The notes beneath the pieces were generated by a model, which saw nothing but the letters and a program-made list of their open reading frames with translations, was not told the DNA's origin and did no database searches. A program made the position numbers and the translations under genes. Below, piece by piece: positions 57,724 to 64,000 of a DNA stretch of 64,000 nt; positions within the stretch are counted from its first letter, which is position 1; each line of letters begins with the position of its first letter. This DNA is from Streptomyces olivochromogenes (GTDB lineage Bacteria; Actinomycetota; Actinomycetes; Streptomycetales; Streptomycetaceae): positions 38,259 through 102,258 of the forward strand of contig NZ_KQ948458.1 in NCBI RefSeq assembly GCF_001514115.1. The letters run 5' to 3'.

Positions 57724-58215
57724 ATGGCTGACGCAGCGTCGATCATCGAGCAGGTCCTCACCGAGGCCGAGCTGGAGTGGGAGAGCCCCAAGGCGGGCTC
57801 ATACGTCGTGAAACTGCCCGGCACCCGCAAGCTCTCGACGACCGTCTCGCTGATCGTCGGCAAGCACTCCCTGTCGCTGAACGCCTTCGTGATCCGCCAT
57901 CCCGACGAGAACCAGGAAGGCGTCCACCGCTGGCTCCTGGAGCGCAATCTCAAGCTCTATGGCGTGAGTTACGCGGTCGACCCCCTGGGGGACGTGTATC
58001 TGGTCGGCAAACTGCCCCTCGTCGCGGTCACGCCGGACGAGGTCGACCGGCTGCTCGGCTCGGTCCTGGAGGCCGCCGACGGCGCTTTCAACACTCTCCT
58101 TGAGCTCGGTTTCGCCTCCGCGATCCGCAAGGAGTACGCCTGGCGGGTGTCCCGCGGTGAATCGACCCGCAATCTGGATGCGTTCACCCACCTGACTCAG
58201 CGTTCCGCTGGCTGA
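57724..58215 (+). CDS. YbjN-domain protein
   Basis: 163 residues, ADAASIIEQVLTEAELEWES, with the YbjN fold (a type III secretion chaperone-like domain). TACGCT lies 6 bases before ATG 57724: leaderless. It follows mshA by 53 bases in the same direction. Role unknown. Confidence 0.88.
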   Translation: MADAASIIEQVLTEAELEWESPKAGSYVVKLPGTRKLSTTVSLIVGKHSLSLNAFVIRHPDENQEGVHRWLLERNLKLYGVSYAVDPLGDVYLVGKLPLVAVTPDEVDRLLGSVLEAADGAFNTLLELGFASAIRKEYAWRVSRGESTRNLDAFTHLTQRSAG

Positions 58216-58353
58216 ATTTCAGGTCCAGTCCAACTAAGTAGTGCACGACCCCTTCCGGGCCAGGTGTCTCAGTGGCATGCTCACCGCCGACGCAGATCTG
58301 AACTTCATTCACATCCATGAAAGTCGATGGAATGCGACGGAAGGCGGGCGGGT

Positions 58354-60042
58354 ATGAGCAAGGAGTACGTGAGCATCACCAGACGGGGCCTGCTCGGCAG
58401 CGCCGTGGCCGTGGCGGCCGCCGCGGTGACCGGCGGACCGGCGACGGCCGCGACCGCTGTCGCACGCCCCCATGACCCAGGTCGAGTCCCCACCGTCTGG
58501 CGGGAGTTCACCCGCACCCCCTTCACCCACCCGCAGATCCCGTACGTCGGCAGGGCCGGCCACCGGGGCGGGTCGGCGCGCTTCCCCCGCCGCCCCGTCG
58601 TGGCCGACGTCCGCGCCTACGGCGCCGTCGCGGACGGCACCACGGACTGCGCGCCCGCGATCAACCGTGCCATCGCCGCTGCCGGGAGGGCCGGCGGTGG
58701 CACGGTGCTCATCCCGCCCGGCACCTTCCGCATCGACGACCTCATCCGCATAGGCCACTCGAACGTCGTGCTGCGCGGCGCCGGAAGCGACCGTACGAAG
58801 CTGTACGCGACCAGGAACCTCACCGAGCTGATCGGCGTCTACGGCTCCCGCTACGGCGGCGACAAGTCGTCCTGGTCCTGGGCGGGCGGCCTCATCTGGC
58901 TCGCGCCCACGGCCCGTTGGGACTCCCTCGTCGCCGCCATCAAGGACAAGGCCTGGCCCTTCGAGGGCTGGACCGGCAACAAGCGCGACGAGTGGGAGAC
59001 CCTGACGACCGTGGCCCCCGCCACCCGCGGCTCCTGGTCGGTGACGGTCGCCGACCCCCGCGGACTGAAGCCGGGCCGGCTCGTCCTCCTGCGGCTCGCC
59101 GACGACGCCGACCACACCCTCCTGGAGCACATGGCGGGCGGCGGTCCGGGTCCTGAGGCGTACTACTGGGACGACAAGACCAAGCTCACGAGTTACGTCC
59201 CCTACGAGTGGCCCGTACGCATCGCGCGTGTGCGGGGCAGAAAGGTCACCCTGGAGCGCCCGCTGCCCCTCGACGTACGACCCGAGTGGGACCCGCGTCT
59301 GACCACCCACGTCGAGCCGCTGACCGGCTCCGGCGTCGAAGGCCTCACCCTGGAGGCCGTCGAGACGCCCCAGTCCCCGCACCTCCTCGACAAGGGCTAC
59401 AACGGGGTCGTCCTCCAGTGCGCGTACGACTGCTGGGTCGACGACGTGACGGTCCGCCACGTCGACAACGGCTTCGGATTCGTCGCCGCCTCCGCCTGCA
59501 CCCTGCGCCGCACCCGTGTGGCGGGCCGCGGCTCGCACCACCCGTACTTCTGCCGCGAGGGCTCGCACGACAACCTCGTCGAGGACTTCACCATCGAAGA
59601 GCGCACGGTCCCGGCCCCGCCGAACACCCAGCTCCACGGCATCAACGTGGAAGGCCTCTCCTCCTACAACGTCTGGTCGCGCGGCGACCTCCGGATGGGC
59701 ACCTTCGATTCCCACCGGGGCCTGCCCTTCGCCAACGTCCGCACCGACATCACCGTCGACAACAACGGCCGGCACGGCGGGGACGCGAGCGCCGGTCCGC
59801 TCTTCGGCGCGCGCTTCACCCACTGGAACATACGTGTCACGAACGGCCGCGCTGGGTTGATGAAGATCGACGGTCTGGCGCCCTACTCCGCCACCGTCGG
59901 CCTCAACGAGGTGACCGAGTTCGACCAGATCGACGTCCCCGACTTCACCGGCGACCTGCGCTCCCGCCTGGAGCTGTACGGGACCACGGACGTCGTACGC
60001 CCGCGCAATCTGTACGAGGCTCAGCGCGAGCTGGCGCGGTAG
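58354..60042 (+). CDS. Tat-exported right-handed beta-helix protein (pectate-lyase-like)
   Basis: 562 residues. Twin-arginine signal ITRRGLLGSAVAVAAAAVTG, then VADVRAYGAVADGTTDCAPAINRAI, the opening of Pectate_lyase_3/glycoside-hydrolase beta-helix folds, and a long run of helical-coil strands (GVEGLTLEAVETPQS, CWVDDVTVRHVDNGFGF, HDNLVEDFTIEERTV). Likely a secreted polysaccharide lyase or hydrolase; specificity unknown. The 3' end overlaps the convergent AraC gene by 22 bases. Confidence 0.85.
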   Translation: MSKEYVSITRRGLLGSAVAVAAAAVTGGPATAATAVARPHDPGRVPTVWREFTRTPFTHPQIPYVGRAGHRGGSARFPRRPVVADVRAYGAVADGTTDCAPAINRAIAAAGRAGGGTVLIPPGTFRIDDLIRIGHSNVVLRGAGSDRTKLYATRNLTELIGVYGSRYGGDKSSWSWAGGLIWLAPTARWDSLVAAIKDKAWPFEGWTGNKRDEWETLTTVAPATRGSWSVTVADPRGLKPGRLVLLRLADDADHTLLEHMAGGGPGPEAYYWDDKTKLTSYVPYEWPVRIARVRGRKVTLERPLPLDVRPEWDPRLTTHVEPLTGSGVEGLTLEAVETPQSPHLLDKGYNGVVLQCAYDCWVDDVTVRHVDNGFGFVAASACTLRRTRVAGRGSHHPYFCREGSHDNLVEDFTIEERTVPAPPNTQLHGINVEGLSSYNVWSRGDLRMGTFDSHRGLPFANVRTDITVDNNGRHGGDASAGPLFGARFTHWNIRVTNGRAGLMKIDGLAPYSATVGLNEVTEFDQIDVPDFTGDLRSRLELYGTTDVVRPRNLYEAQRELAR

Positions 60043-60818
60043 CGCCCGGGGGGCACCCCCACCAACCGCTTGAAGTGGCGCGTGAGATGGGACTGGTCGT
60101 AGAAGCCGGTCGCGGCGGCGACGTCACCCGGCGGCCGCCCGTCGAGCAGCAGTCGGCGGGCCCGGTCGACACGGCGGGACATCAGGTACTGGTGGGGTGC
60201 GATGCCGTAGGCGCCGCTGAACGCCCGCACCAGATGGGTGGGATGGGCGTGCATGAGTCGCGCGGCCTCGTCGAGACCGATGCCCTGGGTGAGGTGTCCG
60301 TCGAGGAGTTCGCGCAGGGTGCGGGCGAGGGTGGGGGAGTCGCGCGGGGCGGCGGCGGGAGTGCGGGGCCGCAGATGCGTGCGCAGCCGCTCGGCGATGA
60401 GCGTCAGTCGGCTCTCGGCCTCCAGTTCGTCACCGGGGTGACCGAGCGCAGTGTGCAACTGGCCGACGCGCAGTCGTAGCACGGGGTCACGCAGGTCGGG
60501 ATCGTCCACCGCGGATCCGATGAGGTCCTCGCCCAGATGCGTGCCGTCGAGATAGACGACGCGCTTGCGGAAGCCGTGCGCGGTGACCGGGGAGCCGTTG
60601 TGCGGGACGTGCGGCGGCAGCAGGGACACCGTGTCGTGCGGGGTGCCGTGCTCGTGCCGGTCCAGGTCGTACCGTACGGCCCCGTCGTCGACGATGAGCA
60701 GCGTCCAGGCCTCGTGCACATGCATCGGATAGGCGTACTCGGTGAAGTGGGCGTGGAAGACCTCCGTGACACCCGGAACGCGCGGGCGCCAGGCGGAGAC
60801 CTCCGGCTGAGCGACCAT
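60021..60818 (-). CDS. AraC-family transcriptional regulator
   Basis: 265 residues: cupin-like sensor (HFTEYAYPMHVHEAWTLLIV) and two C-terminal helix-turn-helix motifs (LDEAARLMHAHPTHLVRAFS, VAAATGFYDQSHLTRHFKR). TACGTT lies 6 bases before ATG 60818: leaderless. Divergent from a DUF2000 gene, a common pairing. Confidence 0.9.
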   Translation of the reverse strand: MVAQPEVSAWRPRVPGVTEVFHAHFTEYAYPMHVHEAWTLLIVDDGAVRYDLDRHEHGTPHDTVSLLPPHVPHNGSPVTAHGFRKRVVYLDGTHLGEDLIGSAVDDPDLRDPVLRLRVGQLHTALGHPGDELEAESRLTLIAERLRTHLRPRTPAAAPRDSPTLARTLRELLDGHLTQGIGLDEAARLMHAHPTHLVRAFSGAYGIAPHQYLMSRRVDRARRLLLDGRPPGDVAAATGFYDQSHLTRHFKRLVGVPPGRYRASSR

Positions 60819-60867
60819 GCAAAGAACGTACAAGACGGCGCCGTACGGCGGTCGGCAGTCTCGACGT

Positions 60868-61293
60868 ATGAACAGCGAACCGATCCGCTTCGACACGAAG
60901 ATCGTCGTCCTGCTGCGGGACGACCTTGAGCCCTGGCAACGTCTGAACGTCACGTCCTTCCTGGTCAGCGGCCTGGGCACGCAGGTTCCCGAGGTGATCG
61001 GGGAGCCGTACGAGGATGCGGACGGGGTGCCGTATCTGCCGATGTTCCGGCAGCCTGTGCTGGTCTTCGAGGGGACGAAGGAGGTCCTTGTGGCGGCACA
61101 CGGCAGGGCGCTCAGCCGCGCGCTGCCCCGAGCCGTCTTCACGTCGGATCTCTTCAGCACCGGCAACGACCGGGACAACCGGGCGGCGGTGCGGGCTGTC
61201 GCCACGGCTGGACTGGATGTGGTGGGGCTGGCTGTGTACGGGCCTCGCAACGCGGTGGACAAGGTGGTGAAGGGGGCGCGGATGCATCCGTGA
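60868..61293 (+). CDS. DUF2000 protein
   Basis: 141 residues, FDTKIVVLLRDDLEPWQRLNVTSFLVSG, resembling peptidyl-tRNA-hydrolase-2-like folds of DUF2000. It probably belongs to the AraC regulon. Function unknown. Confidence 0.85.
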   Translation: MNSEPIRFDTKIVVLLRDDLEPWQRLNVTSFLVSGLGTQVPEVIGEPYEDADGVPYLPMFRQPVLVFEGTKEVLVAAHGRALSRALPRAVFTSDLFSTGNDRDNRAAVRAVATAGLDVVGLAVYGPRNAVDKVVKGARMHP

Positions 61294-61409
61294 GGTCGGC
61301 GGGGGGCGCTTTTCCGGGGAGCCCTTGGGCCTGAGGGAGGCTCGCAGCCGGGGCGTTGGTGAGCGCCGTGCTGGTACAGAGCCAGGACATCCGTCAGGAC
61401 GAGTCGGCG

Positions 61410-62663
61410 TCAGGCCGCGCTGACCTCGGGCTTCGCCACCGCCGGGCCGGCCTCCACCACCGGTTCCTCCGTGGGCAGCCGCCGCATCAGCAGTCCGTAC
61501 CCGAGCCCGGCCACCGTACCCACCAGCGCGCACAGCCCCCACAGCCACTCGGCGCCGAACCGGTCGATGACCACGCCGGACATCAAAGGAGCGATCAGCG
61601 CGGCGAGTGACCAGGAGAGGGTGTACATGCCCTGGTAGCGGCCCCGGCCGTGGGTCGGGGAAAGCTGCACGACCAGGCCCGTCTGGGTGGGCGCGTTGAC
61701 GATCTCGGCCAGGGTCCACACGCAGACGGTGAGCGCGAAGACGCCGACCGACCCGGCGAAGGCGGTGAGCCCGAAGCCGTACCCGGCGAGGACCGAGGAG
61801 ATCACGAGCAGCCGGCGCGGATCCCGGTGCTGGATGAAACGGGTGACCGGGATCTGCAGCGCGACGATGAGGACGCCGTTGACGGCGATCGCCATGCCGT
61901 AGTCGGCGGGGGTGAAGCCCGCCCTGCCCATCGCGACGGGGAGTCCCACGGAGCCCTGCTGGAAGACCAGGGCGACGAGGAAGGACAGCCCGACGACGCT
62001 CATGAAGCGCCGGTCGCGCAGTACGGTCCCGAGGCCGACGTCGTCCCTCGCCTCCTTGGCGTTCTGCACCGGCCGGGACTCCGGCAGCTTCGCGAAGACG
62101 AGGAGCGCGCAGGCCAGGGTCATGCCGGCCTCGATGAGGAAGCCCGCGAGGTAGCTGAACTCGGCGATGAAACCGGCGGCCATGGAGGAGACGGCGAAGC
62201 CGAGGTTGATCGCCCAGTAGTTGAGGGAGAACGCCCGGACGCGGTCCTCGGGCCGCACGATGTCGGCCATCATCGCCTGGACGGCGGGCCGGGAGGCGTT
62301 GCTGGCCATTCCGACCAGGAAGGCGACCGCGGCGATGCTCACCGGGTCGTGCATAAAGCCGAGCAGCGCGACGGAGGCGGCCGTGGAGGTCTGGGCGACG
62401 AGGAGCGTGGGCCGGCGCCCGAGCCGGTCGGTCATCACGCCCGCGCCGAGCGAGGAGACGACACCGCCGAGGCCGTGCAGGGAGGCGACGAGACCCGCGT
62501 ACGAGGCGGAGTAGCCGCGGTCGAGCGTCAGGTACAGAGCCATGAAAGTGGCGACAAAAGCACCGAGTCGGTTGACCAGGGTGCTGGTCCACAGCCACCA
62601 GAACTCGCGGGGGAGCCCCGAGACGGTCTCTCGGGCGGCGCGTCGCATGACGGCGAGTGGCAT
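61410..62663 (-). CDS. MFS transporter
   Basis: 417 residues, about 12 TM segments, with the MFS loop motif GVMTDRLGRRPTLL between TM2 and TM3. The type is that of drug/metabolite:proton antiporters. Start ATG 62663 with GGGGGA upstream. Substrate unknown. Confidence 0.9.
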   Translation of the reverse strand: MPLAVMRRAARETVSGLPREFWWLWTSTLVNRLGAFVATFMALYLTLDRGYSASYAGLVASLHGLGGVVSSLGAGVMTDRLGRRPTLLVAQTSTAASVALLGFMHDPVSIAAVAFLVGMASNASRPAVQAMMADIVRPEDRVRAFSLNYWAINLGFAVSSMAAGFIAEFSYLAGFLIEAGMTLACALLVFAKLPESRPVQNAKEARDDVGLGTVLRDRRFMSVVGLSFLVALVFQQGSVGLPVAMGRAGFTPADYGMAIAVNGVLIVALQIPVTRFIQHRDPRRLLVISSVLAGYGFGLTAFAGSVGVFALTVCVWTLAEIVNAPTQTGLVVQLSPTHGRGRYQGMYTLSWSLAALIAPLMSGVVIDRFGAEWLWGLCALVGTVAGLGYGLLMRRLPTEEPVVEAGPAVAKPEVSAA

Positions 62664-62815
62664 CGGTCGTCCCCCACGGATGTAAGCGGCTCATGTACTG
62701 ATGGCAACTTACGAGCGGGAGGTCTCCGGGGGCCACTCAATTAGCAGATGCCGTCAACTGTCCGCCTTCCGGGCAGGGGCGCGAGGGGACGAAGGCTTCC
62801 ATTACGCTCGGACGT

Positions 62816-63577
62816 ATGGCCGACGCACCGTACAAGCTGATCCTCCTCCGCCACGGCGAGAGCGAATGGAACGCGAAGAACCTGTTCACCGGATGGGTGG
62901 ACGTCAATCTCAACGAGAAGGGCGAGAAGGAGGCAGTCCGCGGCGGTGAGCTGCTGAAGGACGCCGGCCTGCTGCCCGACGTCGTGCACACCTCGCTCCA
63001 GAAGCGCGCGATCCGCACCGCCCAGCTCGCGCTGGAGGCCGCCGACCGCCACTGGATCCCCGTCCACCGCTCCTGGCGCCTGAACGAGCGGCACTACGGC
63101 GCTCTCCAGGGCAAGGACAAGGCCCAGACCCTCGCCGAGTTCGGCGAGGAGCAGTTCATGCTGTGGCGCCGCTCGTACGACACCCCGCCGCCGCCCCTCT
63201 CCGACGACAGCGAGTTCTCGCAGGCGAACGACCCGCGCTACGCGTCGATCCCGCCGGAGCTGCGCCCCCGCACGGAGTGCCTGAAGGACGTCGTCTTCCG
63301 CATGCTGCCGTACTGGTACGACGGCATCGTCCCCGACCTCCTCACCGGCCGCACGGTCCTGGTCGCCGCCCACGGCAACTCGCTGCGCGCCCTCGTCAAG
63401 CACCTCGACGGCATCTCCGACGCCGACATCGCGGGCCTGAACATCCCGACCGGCATCCCGCTCGCCTACGAGCTCGACGCCGACTTCAAGCCGCTCAACC
63501 CCGGCGGCACGTACCTCGACCCGGAGGCGGCCGCGGCCGCGATCGAGGCGGTCAAGAACCAGGGCAAGAAGAAGTAG
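62816..63577 (+). CDS. gpmA: 2,3-bisphosphoglycerate-dependent phosphoglycerate mutase
   Basis: 253 residues. LILLRHGESEWN contains the phospho-histidine, LNERHYGALQGKDK the substrate loop and VAAHGNSLRALV the second His. Glycolysis, 3-phosphoglycerate to 2-phosphoglycerate. TACGCT lies 7 bases before ATG 62816 with no ribosome-binding site. A terminator follows. Confidence 0.95.
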   Translation: MADAPYKLILLRHGESEWNAKNLFTGWVDVNLNEKGEKEAVRGGELLKDAGLLPDVVHTSLQKRAIRTAQLALEAADRHWIPVHRSWRLNERHYGALQGKDKAQTLAEFGEEQFMLWRRSYDTPPPPLSDDSEFSQANDPRYASIPPELRPRTECLKDVVFRMLPYWYDGIVPDLLTGRTVLVAAHGNSLRALVKHLDGISDADIAGLNIPTGIPLAYELDADFKPLNPGGTYLDPEAAAAAIEAVKNQGKKK

Positions 63578-63590
63578 GTTCCGTGATCAT

Positions 63591-63630
63591 GCCCCCGACC
63601 TGCGCATACGGCGCGGGTCGGGGGCGTTTT
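63591..63630 (+). terminator. rho-independent terminator after gpmA
   Basis: GCCCCCGACCTGCGC (63591-63605) pairs with 63611-63625 with one mismatch, followed by GTTTT. Confidence 0.88.
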
Positions 63631-63655
63631 CACGGCCTGGGCCCTCTGGGGGACC

Positions 63656-63780
63656 TCAGCGTGGCGGCTCTTTCGGCGGTCGGAGTGCCTGACCGAGAGC
63701 CTTCCGGGCACGGTCCCGGCTACTCGGCATGAGGTGCGCGTACACCTTCAGCGTGAGCCCCGGGTCGGACGGATGCGCGC
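63656..63780 (-). pseudogene. C-terminal remnant of a tyrosine integrase
   Basis: The reverse strand reads HPSDPGLTLKVYAHLMPSSR followed by DRARKALGQALRPPKEPPR and stop. H-x-DPG-x-TLKVYAHLMPSS with the catalytic Tyr is the end of actinomycete integrases of the pSAM2 type. Upstream the frame dissolves and no R-x2-R box is visible, so only the tail remains. Confidence 0.7.
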
Positions 63781-63918
63781 GTCGAAGTGCCCTCGCAGAG
63801 GGCTGAGACGCAGACCAACGGAGACTTGACCAGCGAGAAGGGAACGACGCCCTGACATCAACGGCTGACATCAAGAGTCACGTACACCAGTGCACAACCA
63901 CGTACCGATGCGGGCCCG

Positions 63919-63990
63919 TCATCGTGGACCGACCGCGTTGAACAGCTGGTCGAGGGAGCGGGCTTCCGGGGTAAACGCGCCTACGGATCA
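63919..63990 (-). pseudogene. possible C-terminal gene fragment
   Basis: The reverse frame reads FTPEARSLDQLFNAVGPR and stop, protein-like but with an in-frame stop within 12 residues upstream. It may be another remnant of the same integrated element. Little can be said. Confidence 0.2.
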
Positions 63991-64000
63991 CAGGACCGAA

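Noticed and set aside
60487..62736. 749-codon reverse ORF spanning AraC, DUF2000 and MFS genes
   Set aside because: It overlaps three well-supported genes in another frame and shows no domain; only a side effect of GC bias.

Overview
The window is a stretch of a high-GC actinobacterial chromosome, almost certainly Streptomyces. The evidence is the GC-biased third codon positions, many GTG starts, mycothiol enzymes (mshD, mshA), the nitrogen regulator GlnR, the Fur-family regulator Nur, the WhiG anti-sigma factor RsiG and the developmental pair devA/devB. From memory the order mshD - secreted 5'-nucleotidase - two-component/HtrA - glnR - sulfurtransferase - nur - rsiG - devA/devB - mshA - gpmA matches the core arm seen in S. 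coelicolor, with accessory genes slotted in. This synteny is recalled, not searched.

Layout. 0-2.8 kb: end of an ABC transporter operon (ATPase, two membrane subunits). 2.9-5.9 kb: mshD and a secreted 5'-nucleotidase. 6.1-8.4 kb: two near-identical tiny Lys/Pro/Ala-rich proteins followed by an ABC exporter. 8.4-14.4 kb: an orphan response regulator, a decayed XRE/DUF397 locus, a toxin-antitoxin pair, a complete two-component system, a long low-complexity repeat and an HtrA-like protease. 14.7-16.5 kb: a secreted trypsin-like protease. 16.5-31.3 kb: core genes (LacI regulator, glnR, MoaD-like protein, sulfurtransferase with a cysteine-bearing leader peptide, three tandem paralogous membrane-anchored proteins, nur, ygfZ, dtd, rsiG) and one short MITE-like element at 21.15-21.34 kb. 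31.6-34.0 kb: asparaginase and an Eis-like acetyltransferase.

34.3-42.4 kb is the most interesting part. Three DevA-type GntR regulators each face a divergent 61-66 aa membrane protein. devB (HAD phosphatase) follows devA. A fused double APH-type kinase and a two-TM protein come next, and the cytoplasmic part of the two-TM protein looks like the ligand domain of the DevA-type regulators. The first two regulators share an identical-arm palindrome at the same distance from their start codons. I read this as an expanded developmental signalling locus, possibly sensing a small molecule whose phosphorylation state is set by the kinase and the HAD phosphatase.

42.4-50 kb is an accessory redox and rifamycin-resistance region: quinone oxidoreductase with TetR, a HelD/HelR-like ATPase, a short-chain dehydrogenase, a deazaflavin-reductase/hemerythrin fusion, and the rifampicin monooxygenase Rox preceded by a 19-bp sequence matching the rifamycin-associated element. 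50-64 kb returns to core genes (XRE regulator, HbhA-like protein, DUF2516, SpoIIE-type phosphatase, NlpC/P60 hydrolase, methyltransferase, mshA, YbjN protein, a Tat-exported beta-helix protein, AraC/DUF2000, MFS, gpmA) and ends in a decayed tyrosine integrase.

About twenty genes carry a TANNNT box exactly 6 or 7 bases before the start codon with no ribosome-binding site, so leaderless transcripts look common here. No rRNA, tRNA or CRISPR array was seen.
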